NCBI GenBank assembly: GCA_016840095.1 | Contig: JAEOSZ010000131.1 | Coordinates: 1-50,463, forward strand | From: Candidatus Heimdallarchaeota archaeon | Lineage (GTDB): Archaea > Asgardarchaeota > Heimdallarchaeia > Heimdallarchaeales > Heimdallarchaeaceae | Direction: 5' to 3' | DNA length: 50,463 nt | Shown: positions 15,442 through 24,287 of the stretch, in pieces | How positions within the stretch are numbered: the first letter of the stretch is position 1 | Layout: every line of letters begins with the position of its first letter | Translations under genes and position numbers: made by a program | The notes under the pieces: model-generated | The model's input: only the letters and a program-made list of their open reading frames with translations | Databases searched by the model: none | What the model was told of the DNA's origin: nothing

Positions 15442-16839
15442 ATGGAAGAAAAAAAACGATTTTCAAAATTAAAAGTTCCCCTAAAATTTAACCTAGCGTA
15501 TGCAACTGGAGAAATTACAGATGCTGTAGCATATCAAGGATTTTCATTTCTAATATTTACTTTCTATTATGCTGTAATGGGATTGAAAGTTGAACATGTT
15601 ATGCTTATCTATATACTTTGGTCTATCTATAACGCTTTCAATGACCCAATCTTAGGCGGCTTATCAGATAAAACTCGCACTAAGAAACTTGGAGGTGGAA
15701 GACGTAAACCATGGTTAATTGCTGCATGGGTTCCTCTATCTATGATTATGTTTTTCCTGTTCACTCCTTTTGTAGCACCTAATACAAATTCAGTTTGGGT
15801 AGCCATATACTTCTTCTTTATAATCTGCATCTTTGATACGATTTATACTGCTTTTTCATTAAACAGAACATCACTCTACCCTGAAATGTTCCGAACTGAT
15901 AGAGAAAGAGAGGAGGCAGGAACTGGTAGAAGAATCTTTATGGTTATTGGCTTAATTCTAGGTATGGGAGTTCCAACACTCTTTATACCCGTTCTAACAG
16001 AATCAACTCAACAGAATGTCTATAATTACTGGATTGCAGGTGCTGTCCTTGGAGCTATTGTTTTTGTGACTGCTTTCATCAATATTAAATGGGGAGTTAA
16101 AGAACCATCATTAGAAGAGTTAGAAGAAAAAGAAACATTCGGAGTGTTTCAATCAATTTGGTATACTCTTAAAAACTGGAAATTTGTTGTTTTCATATTC
16201 TGTTCTTTAATGAATTGGTATGTTTTTGCTATATTCCCAATGATTATGCCAATTTACTCTGAGTTTGCTTTAGGTGAAAGTAATTCAATGCTAGTTGTTT
16301 TATTATTACTAGTTGCTTTTCTTAGCTCAGCACCAGGTGTTGTATTCTGGTCCTGGGTAGACTCTAAAGTTGGTAGTAAGATGGGTTTTATTCTATCCCA
16401 AGCTTATTGGGTAGCTGTATTAATCCCACTATTCTTCATATCTAACTATTGGATAGCACTAGTAGTGTTAGCATTGAATGGAATTGGTCTTGCAGGTTCA
16501 CCTTATTTCATTGATAGGAACATCTCTAATATAGCTGATGAAGATGAATTGAAAACTGGACAAAGAAGAGAGGCTTCCTTTTATGGAGTACATGCTTTAG
16601 TTATTAGACTTTCAACAATCCTAGCTATTGGATCAGTTAGTTTAATTCTCTCAAGAAATGGGTGGACATTATTTGAACAAACAGTTCCTGGTGTTGATCT
16701 TGTAGAAGGATTAAGATCATTGTTATCCTTTTTCCCTGCAGGAGCTTTAGTAATTGGAATAATTTTGCTTCTTTTCTATCCTCTAAATAAGAAAAGAGTT
16801 GACAAACTTCAGTTATCATATAAGAAAGACATGAAATAA
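15442..16839 (+). CDS. GPH-family (MelB-like) sugar:cation symporter
   Basis: 465 residues, about 12 TM segments. The loop after TM2 holds 'NAFNDPILGGLSDKTRTK' and 'GGGRRKPWL', the signature of glycoside-pentoside-hexuronide:cation symporters. These import sugars, glycosides or related acids with Na+ or H+. A TATA-like TTTTTATTT about 28 bp before the ATG suggests its own leaderless transcript in addition to any read-through from the TPP gene 64 bp upstream. A strong terminator follows at 16849. The substrate is unknown, but the pairing suggests it feeds the TPP enzyme. Confidence 0.85.
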   Translation: MEEKKRFSKLKVPLKFNLAYATGEITDAVAYQGFSFLIFTFYYAVMGLKVEHVMLIYILWSIYNAFNDPILGGLSDKTRTKKLGGGRRKPWLIAAWVPLSMIMFFLFTPFVAPNTNSVWVAIYFFFIICIFDTIYTAFSLNRTSLYPEMFRTDREREEAGTGRRIFMVIGLILGMGVPTLFIPVLTESTQQNVYNYWIAGAVLGAIVFVTAFINIKWGVKEPSLEELEEKETFGVFQSIWYTLKNWKFVVFIFCSLMNWYVFAIFPMIMPIYSEFALGESNSMLVVLLLLVAFLSSAPGVVFWSWVDSKVGSKMGFILSQAYWVAVLIPLFFISNYWIALVVLALNGIGLAGSPYFIDRNISNIADEDELKTGQRREASFYGVHALVIRLSTILAIGSVSLILSRNGWTLFEQTVPGVDLVEGLRSLLSFFPAGALVIGIILLLFYPLNKKRVDKLQLSYKKDMK

Positions 16840-16848
16840 TAAGATAAA

Positions 16849-16892
16849 TTGATCTCAATAAATCAAATTGATTTGAGATCAACTTTTTTTTT
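16849..16892 (+). terminator. Hairpin-T terminator after the symporter
   Basis: TTGATCTCAA (16849-16858) pairs perfectly with TTGAGATCAA (16873-16882) across a 14-base loop and is followed by nine T (16884-16892). It lies 10 bp after the symporter stop and touches the stop codon of the convergent thioredoxin reductase gene. Confidence 0.75.
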
Positions 16893-17874
16893 AATATTGT
16901 TTAGTTTTCAATCCTTGAATGTACTCTGCTGCACCTAAAGCTGCAATAGTTCCCAAACCTACAGATGTTGTAATTTGCCTCATAAGAGGATTAACAATTT
17001 TGGTTGTTACATCTCCTGCAGAAAAAACACCAGGTACATTTGTTTTACAATCATCATCGATTTTGATAAGTCCATTCTCAATTTCACAACCAAGTGATTC
17101 TGCTAATTCGATATTTGGTATTGAACCAATTTCTGCGAAAATTCCATCGATCTTTAGAACTGAGCCATCGTTAAAGGTTGCTTCTTCAACTGTATTTGTG
17201 CCTTTTATCTCTGTTATCTGTTTATTGTAAAGGATGGCGATGTTATTTCGTTTTTTCACTCTTTCGATGTATATTCTTTCACATTTTAGATAATCTGTTC
17301 TTGAAATCCAATAGATCATCTTAGCTCCAACATCAGCTAATGCTAGTGTTCCAGTAGCAGCTGCATCTCCAGAACCTACAACGATTACGGTTTTTTCCTT
17401 GAAGAAAGCTGCATCGCAAGTTGCACAATAAGAAACTCCCTTACCTACAAACTCTTTCTCTCCCGGTACTCCTAGTTCTCGATGTCTTCCACCTGTGGCT
17501 AGAATCAAAGTTTTTACTACATAATCTCCCATATCACTCTTGATAGAGAATTTTCCATCTTCCATCTTCTCTATAGCTGATACTTCTCCGTAGATTATTT
17601 TGGTACCAAATTTCTCAGCTTGTGTTCTCATTTTGTCTGCAAGATCAACTCCTGAAATCATCTCATAACCAGGATAATTTTCAATTTCCATTGCTAAACC
17701 CATTTGTCCTCCATAGTCTAAACCAATCTGAACAACAGATAATCCTGCTCTTGATGCATAGAGTGCAGCTGTTAATCCTGCAGGACCAAGACCAATAATT
17801 CCTAGATCTTTGTCAAAAGGATTTTCTACATCTTCTTCTTTATCTATATCTTCTGATGGACCTAATAGTAACAT
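16891..17874 (-). CDS. Thioredoxin-disulfide reductase family flavoprotein
   Basis: 327 residues from ATG at 17872-17874, which follows AGGTGAGG; a longer frame to 17970 would overlap the response regulator and lacks a ribosome site. FAD motif 'GLGPAGLTAALYASRAG' (28-44), redox pair Cys150-Ala-Thr-Cys153, NADP-site 'GSGDAAATGTLAL' and C-terminal FAD motif 'GVFSAGDVT' are all present. It reduces thioredoxin or a similar partner with NAD(P)H. The N-terminal 22-residue acidic extension is unusual. It lies 85 bp downstream of the kinase/regulator pair and may be read from their transcript, which hints at a redox-linked signal. Confidence 0.9.
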   Translation of the reverse strand: MLLLGPSEDIDKEEDVENPFDKDLGIIGLGPAGLTAALYASRAGLSVVQIGLDYGGQMGLAMEIENYPGYEMISGVDLADKMRTQAEKFGTKIIYGEVSAIEKMEDGKFSIKSDMGDYVVKTLILATGGRHRELGVPGEKEFVGKGVSYCATCDAAFFKEKTVIVVGSGDAAATGTLALADVGAKMIYWISRTDYLKCERIYIERVKKRNNIAILYNKQITEIKGTNTVEEATFNDGSVLKIDGIFAEIGSIPNIELAESLGCEIENGLIKIDDDCKTNVPGVFSAGDVTTKIVNPLMRQITTSVGLGTIAALGAAEYIQGLKTKQY

Positions 17875-17959
17875 GTTCCTCACCTTCTTCATATAATTAG
17901 GAAATAAAAGTATTGTTCTGATGTCAAACGAAAACAGAAATGATAAATTTCTTTCAAAA

Positions 17960-18325
17960 CTAATTAACAATTTCAGTAATCATTTTACCTAATTTGATTA
18001 TGCTAAATGGTTTTTGTATGAACGAAGTAACTCCAAGTTTACTAGCTTCTTCCCTGACTGTGGGGTCTGCAGTGATAAAAAGTACCTTGGATTTTGCCAT
18101 AATCTTATACTGCTTCATCTCCTTCAATGTGTCTAATCCATTCTTGATAGGCATCCTGTGATCAAGAATAATCACATCGGGATATTTCTTTAATTTGTTA
18201 ATATCTTCGATAGCTTTGGAACCGTTATCAGCTGTTCCAATTATTTTGTGTCCTTCAAGAGATAGACCTTCCTTATAGAGGAATTGAATGGTTTCTTCGT
18301 CATCTATGATAAATATTGTAGCCAT
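17960..18325 (-). CDS. CheY-like single-domain response regulator
   Basis: 121 residues, only a receiver domain. The acidic pocket Asp8-Asp9, phospho-acceptor Asp55 ('ILDHRMP'), Thr85 and Lys105 ('QKPF') are intact. There is no output domain, so it acts by protein contact or as a phosphate shuttle. It starts 4 bp after the kinase stop codon and is clearly co-transcribed with it. Confidence 0.92.
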   Translation of the reverse strand: MATIFIIDDEETIQFLYKEGLSLEGHKIIGTADNGSKAIEDINKLKKYPDVIILDHRMPIKNGLDTLKEMKQYKIMAKSKVLFITADPTVREEASKLGVTSFIQKPFSIIKLGKMITEIVN

Positions 18326-18329
18326 TTTT

Positions 18330-20216
18330 CTAACCTCTTGGAAGTATAATTACTACTACAGTACCTTGTGTATAATCGTCTTGAATTCTGTTTTCAAAAC
18401 GAATAGAACCACCATAAGAATTAACAAGAATTCTTGCCATATATAGACCTAAACCAGAACCAGTTTGGAAACGATGATCACCTCGTGACAACCTCTTGAA
18501 GAATAAAGGTTTATCTTCATCTGGAATACCCATTCCATGATCAATAAATTGTATCTCTGTTTTCTTCTCTTGGTCGATTTCTACCTCTGTACAAACTATT
18601 TCAAGTTTAACTTCTTTGCCATCAGTGTATTTAATCCCATTATTAATGATATTTTCAAACACGTTTTGAAGTAAATCTCCTGCAATAGCACTGAGATTTT
18701 TACCACAAGTTACCTTGAAGTCTACTTGTTTATCATAAAACATTGATTCTTGAACTTTGATAGCACTTTCTAAAACTGGTTTGATAACCACGGACTTTCT
18801 TACTTTTCTTTCTTTTTGTATTTTTGTTAGTTGTTGAACAGTCTGAAGAATTCTTTCACTTCTTTCTACAACACTCAAACTCCTCTGAATGTAAGTTTTT
18901 AGTTTCTCAGGGTTTTCAGTTTCAGCGAATTGATTTAACAGTTCAAGATAGCCATGAACAGAAGTATTTGCATTGAGAAAATCGTGAGAAAGTATATCTA
19001 AAAGAACAGAAACAAACTCTCTTTCTTCTTCACTTTGCAGAAATGAAAAGTGATGTTCATAATTGAGAGAAATTTGACTACTAAAAGCAAGTATTAAGTC
19101 AAGATCTTCAGGATAGAATAGATTTTCGAGTTTTGAAGTTAGTAGAATAAAACCTGCTGGTAGTTGGTTAATATGAAGAACTGATATAGTAGCAGATTTA
19201 GTTTTAGTGGAGATGTGATCACAATTTCCTTTGCAATGAATTATATTTTCTCCTTTCTTTGCAATATCTTCCAAAATTTCTTGTGGGTTGAATTTTTTGC
19301 TAAATTCTCCCTGCTCTGCTAAAATATCTCCATCAAGAAAAATCATTCCACCATCGGCATAATAAATGTCTGATAAATCATGCAAAACGTTTTCCCAAAA
19401 TGAGGAAAGATCCTTGAATTTAGAGAATAAAGCATATTTGTTGAGTACTGAAACAGTTAATGAGAGTTTCTTTGTTGCTTCTATATTGGTAAAAAATCCA
19501 ACTGAACCAATTGGTGTTCCTAATCTATCATACAACAAAGAACCTGTAACTCGAAAAGTATTAGGACGTCCTTCTTTATTGATTAGAACTAGTTCATAAG
19601 AACTTGCAGGTTGATTCTTTTCAATTCTGTCCTTTAAGATTTGATAGTAGAGTTCTTGAGAATCAGGATGGAAGAAATCTGTTATTGGTCGATCTCTGAT
19701 CTCATCAAGAGAGTAACCTAGATAGTCACATAGTCTGTCATTAATGAAAACTGTATGATCATTAATATCATCGACCCAGAAACCTAATTCACTATAAGTA
19801 GTAAGAGTTTGAAGCAAAGAATTTACAAATTCGGGAGATTGTTCAACTAGAGGTTCGGCGCTTATATTTACACCTGCTAAAATCCTAGAAGGCTTGCCAT
19901 TGAAGATGATATCATAAGCAAAGATTCTAGTAAGAGCAACTGTACCATCTTTTCGAACGAAACGTAATTGCATGGTTGATTCAGGTTTTTTACCTGATTC
20001 TAAGAGCTTAATACGTTCTTGGATTACTTGTTTATCATCTTCATGAATTAAATCATCCAAAGTAGTTTCACTCAAATCTTCAAAAGAATAACCTGAACTC
20101 TTGAAAAAAGGAGTATTACCATAAACAATTTTGTGAATGTCTTGGACAATTATTATTGACATAGGTGTAGTATCGAAGAATTCTTCGAACTTAGAAAGCG
20201 TATTCTTATCAGACAT
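18330..20216 (-). CDS. PAS-PAS sensor histidine kinase
   Basis: 628 residues, soluble with no TM segment. PAS 1 (about 8-120) and PAS 2 (about 128-250) are followed by a GAF-like region (about 255-395). That region holds a Cys-containing stretch, 'IIHCKGNCDHISTKTKSA', which could sense redox state or bind metal. The H-box is 'ILSHDFLNANTSVHGYLELL' with His411. The ATPase domain has N-box 'VFENIINNGIKY', G1 'DHGMGIPDEDK' and G2 'GSGLGLYMAR'. It phosphorylates the receiver encoded 4 bp downstream. The adjacent thioredoxin reductase gene fits a redox signal (inference). Confidence 0.9.
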   Translation of the reverse strand: MSDKNTLSKFEEFFDTTPMSIIIVQDIHKIVYGNTPFFKSSGYSFEDLSETTLDDLIHEDDKQVIQERIKLLESGKKPESTMQLRFVRKDGTVALTRIFAYDIIFNGKPSRILAGVNISAEPLVEQSPEFVNSLLQTLTTYSELGFWVDDINDHTVFINDRLCDYLGYSLDEIRDRPITDFFHPDSQELYYQILKDRIEKNQPASSYELVLINKEGRPNTFRVTGSLLYDRLGTPIGSVGFFTNIEATKKLSLTVSVLNKYALFSKFKDLSSFWENVLHDLSDIYYADGGMIFLDGDILAEQGEFSKKFNPQEILEDIAKKGENIIHCKGNCDHISTKTKSATISVLHINQLPAGFILLTSKLENLFYPEDLDLILAFSSQISLNYEHHFSFLQSEEEREFVSVLLDILSHDFLNANTSVHGYLELLNQFAETENPEKLKTYIQRSLSVVERSERILQTVQQLTKIQKERKVRKSVVIKPVLESAIKVQESMFYDKQVDFKVTCGKNLSAIAGDLLQNVFENIINNGIKYTDGKEVKLEIVCTEVEIDQEKKTEIQFIDHGMGIPDEDKPLFFKRLSRGDHRFQTGSGLGLYMARILVNSYGGSIRFENRIQDDYTQGTVVVIILPRG

Positions 20217-20300
20217 TCATGTAAAATATGCTGAAAATATAATATAAGTTCTTTGTGAAAGGCAAACTAGTAAAAGATTGCTTCAAAAACTATCTAGAAC

Positions 20301-20795
20301 TTAGAGTCTTTTTTCATAAAAACAGCTTTCTTTATGTGTTTCAACTAGCTTGTAATTCAAACTTTCATATAACTCTCTAACAGGTAGATTATCATCGATA
20401 GCATGTAAAGCTAAAACATTCAATCCCTGTTCAACACACCATTCCTCAGCTTTTAACATGAGTTTCCTAGCTAGTCCTTGATTTCTGTATTGAGGTATTA
20501 TATGTAAATTGTAAACCCAGACATGTTGTTCTTTGAATCTCCAAAAAGGTTCTCTGTTGCAAAGCCAGACTAAGCCAGCTCGAGTAGTATTATTATCCCA
20601 AATAATGAAGATTTTGTGATGAGAATCTCGAGGATTAAGAGAATCAGATTCTTCAAATTCCTTATATTTCTGACGAAGTTCTTCTTCAGAAAACTGATTA
20701 GCATCTTGAATTGTAGTAATAAAGGATTGAAAATCCAAATCTGTGAAAAAGATCCAGTCATCTTCGTTTTCTAATTCTTTTATTTTGAAAGACAT
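20301..20795 (-). CDS. GNAT-family N-acetyltransferase
   Basis: 164 residues. The acetyl-CoA-binding motif A is 'LHIIPQYRNQGLARKLMLKA', with R-N-Q-G-L-A as the Q/RxxGxG/A loop. Motif B 'LALHAIDDNLPVRELYESL' and the strand 'NYKLVETHKE' follow. It transfers an acetyl group to an amine on a protein N-terminus, side chain or small molecule; the target is unknown. It is divergent from the winged-helix gene at 20941 and shares its 145-bp control region. Confidence 0.82.
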   Translation of the reverse strand: MSFKIKELENEDDWIFFTDLDFQSFITTIQDANQFSEEELRQKYKEFEESDSLNPRDSHHKIFIIWDNNTTRAGLVWLCNREPFWRFKEQHVWVYNLHIIPQYRNQGLARKLMLKAEEWCVEQGLNVLALHAIDDNLPVRELYESLNYKLVETHKESCFYEKRL

Positions 20796-20891
20796 TACAG
20801 GTTCAGAAGAATGTACACTAATAAAGATATGTCAACAAATGTTACTAATGTGTTGAGTCTTTAAAGGTACAAATTGTTTAGAATAAATCAA

Positions 20892-20927
20892 GACTATTTT
20901 ATAGTCAAAAATACCTATTAATAATAG
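20892..20927. promoter_or_regulatory. Two adjacent dyads upstream of the winged-helix gene
   Basis: GACTAT-TTT-ATAGTC (20892-20906) and CTATTA-A-TAATAG (20915-20927) are perfect inverted repeats whose centres are about 22 bp apart, two helical turns. They lie just before the start at 20941 and between it and the divergent GNAT gene. They look like tandem operator sites, most simply for the regulator itself. Confidence 0.4.
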
Positions 20928-20940
20928 AGATTTACTTTTA

Positions 20941-21675
20941 ATGGTGATATCCTTGAGAAAGAAAGAAGTCTTTTCGTTAGTCACAAACCCATCTAGAAAT
21001 ACGATAATTAAAAGATTACATGATGCAGAAAAAGCAGCTTATTCGGATTTACTAGATTCAGCAGGTTTAGTGTCAACTTTGGACAGCACTGGAAATTTCA
21101 ACTATCATCTAAACTTCCTTGCTGACAACGAAATTATTGTCAAAACAGGGTCTGTTTATAGATTGACAGATAAAGGAAAGGAAATTGCCAGGTTCATCAA
21201 AGATATCGATCAGAAATGGTTAAAACTTGAAAAAACTATAAATGGTGATTTAATGAGTTTGCTAAGTCTAGCTGAACAATTTGAAGAAAACACAGGATTG
21301 AAAATGTTAAAAGAAATCTCAGATTTTAAGGGAATAGAAATGGTTATGGATGAAACCAGAAATATTGGATTAATCATCACAGATCAAAAACCAACTATTT
21401 TCAAAAAACATTCAGAAATTGACATTGAAAAGTTTCAATTGATTAAGAAGAAAAAAGGAACTAAAAATTATACTGTTTTAGGACACACTGAATTTGAACA
21501 CTATCTATCTCAAAAATATTTTAGTCTAATACAAGACTTCATAGTTGAAAATTACGAGGAGATTTATGTTTATGCAGATAATTCAGGAACAGCACCCTTC
21601 CTTATTAGTTCAGTGAATCTTGAAAATGGTGAAACAGGTCTATTGTTTCTTGTAGCTCCAATTGAAATACAGTAG
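20941..21675 (+). CDS. Winged-helix DNA-binding regulator (ArsR-like, haloarchaeal HTH type)
   Basis: 244 residues. The N-terminal 75 residues show the pattern common in haloarchaeal ArsR-like regulators: 'NPSRNTIIKRLHDAEKAAYSDLL', then 'TGNFNYHLNFLADNEIIVK' as recognition helix and wing, then 'YRLTDKGKEIARFI'. The remaining 165 residues resemble no domain I know and probably sense a ligand or form a dimer. ATG at 20941 has no ribosome site; a TATA-like TTTTATAG sits about 45 bp upstream. The dyads at 20892-20927 suggest autoregulation. Confidence 0.8.
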   Translation: MVISLRKKEVFSLVTNPSRNTIIKRLHDAEKAAYSDLLDSAGLVSTLDSTGNFNYHLNFLADNEIIVKTGSVYRLTDKGKEIARFIKDIDQKWLKLEKTINGDLMSLLSLAEQFEENTGLKMLKEISDFKGIEMVMDETRNIGLIITDQKPTIFKKHSEIDIEKFQLIKKKKGTKNYTVLGHTEFEHYLSQKYFSLIQDFIVENYEEIYVYADNSGTAPFLISSVNLENGETGLLFLVAPIEIQ

Positions 21676-21678
21676 ATC

Positions 21679-21721
21679 GTTTTCTTTTTTTTTGTAAAAG
21701 ATTAAGTAAAAAAAAGAAAAC
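21679..21721. terminator. Bidirectional A/T-rich hairpin terminator
   Basis: GTTTTCTTTTTTTT (21679-21692) pairs with AAAAAAAAGAAAAC (21708-21721) over a 15-base loop. It sits between the convergent winged-helix and malic enzyme genes and supplies a U-run on either strand. Confidence 0.65.
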
Positions 21722-21752
21722 AGAAAAGAGAATGTAAAAAAGTACTCTCTTC

Positions 21753-23153
21753 TTAGATTTTAGGTTTTATGAAACCAGTATCCATCATGCTTTTAGTCAA
21801 ATCACGAGCATATTTGATTTTCTCAGAAGTAACCTTGAGTAACTCTTCTTCTTCCATTATGACTCTGGCAACACCTTGTTCAATAGCTTTCATGCCAACT
21901 TTGGTTGCTTCATATGGGAACAACTCCCATTCATCCATACTTGGAATGATGTACTTGTCAGTTGTGCCATTTTTAATTGCTATGTCAGCCATAGCTTGAG
22001 CAGCTGCAACACACATCTCATCAGTAATAGTTGTTGCGTTAACATCTAAAGTACCTCTGAATATTGCTGGAAAACCAAGACTATTGTTGATTTGATTGTC
22101 GAAATCGCTTCTACCAGTACCTATAACACGGGCACCAGCAGCTTTAGCGTCCCAAGGCCAGATTTCAGGAATAGGATTAGCACAAGCAAAAACAATACTG
22201 TCTGAAGCCATATGAGAAATCCAATCTTTCTTAACAACATCTTCTGCAGATTTGGATGCGGAGATCATAACATCAGCTCCTTCAGTAGCAACACCAAAGT
22301 CACCAGAACGACCTTCCTCATTAGTTTTCTGAGCTAAATCATATTTGAAGGTATCATAATCCTTCTGCTCAATAATATCAGGTCTGTCATTGGTAATAAT
22401 ACCCTTAGAATCAGCCATAATCATGTTTTTGAGGGGTACTCCAGCGGCTTCTAGAACATATGCAGTTCGAGTATTAGCTGCACCAACACCAAGTAAAGCA
22501 ATTTTAAGTTGATCAAGTTCCTTACCTACATGATGAGCAGCACCAATAACACCTGCGGTTACAACAGAAGCAGTGCCTTGAGCGTCGTCGTGCCAAACTG
22601 GGATTGTAATTTCTGGGTCGTTACGTAATGTTTCGAGTACAGTATAACATTTTGGTTTTGAAATATCTTCTAAGTTTATACCTCCAACTGAGGGTTGTAG
22701 TAATTTTACAAATTTAATAATTTCCTCAGCAGTTAATCTCTTGGCTTCGTCTGGACTGTCACCATAATGATTACCAATACTAAGAGCAAAAGCATCAACA
22801 CCACCAAGGTATTTGAAGAGCAAAGCTTTTCCTTCCATGACAGGTTGTCCTGCTTCTGGACCAATATCGCCCAAACCTAAAACTCTTGTTCCATCAGAGA
22901 CTACAGCGATTGTGTTAGCTCGATTTGTCATTGTAAAAGATTTTGCTGGAGTTTCAGCTATCTTTCTACAAGCTTCAGCTACACCTGGTGTATACCATAT
23001 AGCAAAAGCATCAAAGTCCCACACGCTGCACTTTGGTACAGTTTGCATTTTACCTAAGTAATAAGGATGCAACTTTACAGCTTCTGCTTTTGGAGCATTT
23101 GCTTTAGCTAGCAATTTTTCTATTTCTTCTTTAGTTAGTTTTTCTTCAGTCAT
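21753..23153 (-). CDS. NAD(P)-dependent malic enzyme (oxaloacetate-decarboxylating)
   Basis: 466 residues, the short prokaryotic form. Hallmarks are 'YTPGVAEACRKIAE', 'VSDGTRVLGLGDIGPEAGQPVMEGKA', the metal/substrate stretch 'VWHDDAQGTASVV', Rossmann 'LLGVGAANTRTA' and 'ACANPIPEI'. It oxidatively decarboxylates malate to pyruvate, linking the dicarboxylate pool to pyruvate and NAD(P)H. I choose ATG at 23151-23153 because AGGTGA lies just before it; a GTG nine bases upstream falls within that ribosome site. A short hairpin (23162-23177) includes part of the site. Confidence 0.93.
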   Translation of the reverse strand: MTEEKLTKEEIEKLLAKANAPKAEAVKLHPYYLGKMQTVPKCSVWDFDAFAIWYTPGVAEACRKIAETPAKSFTMTNRANTIAVVSDGTRVLGLGDIGPEAGQPVMEGKALLFKYLGGVDAFALSIGNHYGDSPDEAKRLTAEEIIKFVKLLQPSVGGINLEDISKPKCYTVLETLRNDPEITIPVWHDDAQGTASVVTAGVIGAAHHVGKELDQLKIALLGVGAANTRTAYVLEAAGVPLKNMIMADSKGIITNDRPDIIEQKDYDTFKYDLAQKTNEEGRSGDFGVATEGADVMISASKSAEDVVKKDWISHMASDSIVFACANPIPEIWPWDAKAAGARVIGTGRSDFDNQINNSLGFPAIFRGTLDVNATTITDEMCVAAAQAMADIAIKNGTTDKYIIPSMDEWELFPYEATKVGMKAIEQGVARVIMEEEELLKVTSEKIKYARDLTKSMMDTGFIKPKI

Positions 23154-23161
23154 AATTTTCA

Positions 23162-23177
23162 CCTATACAACGATAGG
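23162..23177 (-). promoter_or_regulatory. Leader hairpin over the malic enzyme ribosome site
   Basis: On the minus strand CCTAT, a six-base loop and ATAGG form a perfect 5-bp stem, and the 3' ATAGG runs directly into the ribosome site AGGTGA of the malic enzyme. If folded it would hide the AGG. The stem is short, so any effect may be modest or temperature dependent. Confidence 0.35.
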
Positions 23178-23333
23178 ATTCTGAAAAACCGTCTTCTTTG
23201 CGTTATATTAAAGGTTTTTCTTTTACAAATTTTCTAAGCTAGGTTACTCAAAATTGGATAGTTATCAAATAGAACAGAAAAAAATTATTAACCTGCTAAA
23301 CTGGATAGATATCTAAACCTTTTGCACCATCTA

Positions 23334-24122
23334 TCATCTTTTACCAAACATTATTCTGACGATTAATTTACCGAATATCTTGCTGTTGACTATCCAGACA
23401 AAGAACTTATTTTTTCTTCCTGTAACCACAATTACTTTGTTCTTTCTAAGAGATCTGATTGATTTAGAAACAACATCTTCTGACTTCATCCAGAGAAAGC
23501 TTGGTATTGCATTTTTATTGAAACCTTCGAAATCTCTAACACTATGAAATTCTGTATGCGTATAACCCGGGCAAAGTGCTTGAACCTTAATGTTAGTCCT
23601 CTTCATTTCTAAAGCCAGCATCTCGGAAAATTTTATCATATAAGCTTTAGTAGAAGCATAGTTTGGACTCCCTCTATTTTTTATCAAACCTGAAATAGAT
23701 GCAACATTGATTATTACTCCTTCTTTTCTTTCTAGCATAGAAAGTAAAACGGCATGAGTTATTAGTGTACTAGCTGTAATATGAACAGATATCATCTCTT
23801 TGTGTTTGTCAGAATCAACATCAACAAAACTACCTCTTGTTGCAAATCCGGCATTGTTTACAAGAAAATAAATACTTTCAGTGTTTTTGATTTTTTCAAC
23901 GACTCTGTTAATATCTTCCGTTTTTCCTAGATCTGCTGGAAAGACTTCGGTAGCAATATCATAAAGATCTTCTAGCTCCATAGCTAATTGCTCAAGTTTT
24001 TCTTCTCTTCTTGCAATTAACAACAAATTGTAGTTGTTTTTCGCTAGTTCTCTAGCAAAACATTCTCCAATTCCACTCGAAGCTCCTGTAATTATTCCAG
24101 TGAAATTCTCTGGACAGCTCAT
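23334..24122 (-). CDS. Short-chain dehydrogenase/reductase (SDR)
   Basis: 262 residues, classical SDR. Cofactor motif 'GASSGIGECFA' (13-23), an Arg pair at the end of the second strand ('IARREEKL') favouring NADP(H), 'NNAGFA', and catalytic Ser...'YASTK'. The C-terminal tail ('FFVWIVNSKIFGKLIVRIM') is hydrophobic and basic, as in membrane-associated SDRs of the DltE/YqjQ group acting on lipid or steroid-like substrates. Substrate unknown. It lies 180 bp upstream of the malic enzyme on the same strand, with its own promoter likely. Confidence 0.88.
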   Translation of the reverse strand: MSCPENFTGIITGASSGIGECFARELAKNNYNLLLIARREEKLEQLAMELEDLYDIATEVFPADLGKTEDINRVVEKIKNTESIYFLVNNAGFATRGSFVDVDSDKHKEMISVHITASTLITHAVLLSMLERKEGVIINVASISGLIKNRGSPNYASTKAYMIKFSEMLALEMKRTNIKVQALCPGYTHTEFHSVRDFEGFNKNAIPSFLWMKSEDVVSKSIRSLRKNKVIVVTGRKNKFFVWIVNSKIFGKLIVRIMFGKR

Positions 24123-24258
24123 GAGTACATTTAACTAATTGATATTCTTATGTTTTGTCTAAGAATGATAACTGATAATCTAATACTCAAATTTTAACAA
24201 TTATTCATAAGTTCATTATTTCCGGAATTCTATATTTTCCTAATTCACCGAATAATCG

Positions 24259-24267
24259 CTATATAAT
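24259..24267 (+). promoter_or_regulatory. TATA-like box of the leaderless 24288 gene
   Basis: CTATATAAT is centred about 24 bp before the ATG at 24288, so the transcript would start at or next to the start codon. This supports the small ORF as a real gene. Confidence 0.5.
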
Positions 24268-24287
24268 GAAAATCATCAGTATAGCTC

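Noticed and set aside
17875..17970. Longer N-terminus for the thioredoxin reductase
   Set aside because: It would overlap the response regulator stop, has no ribosome site, and the ATG at 17874 follows AGGTGAGG.
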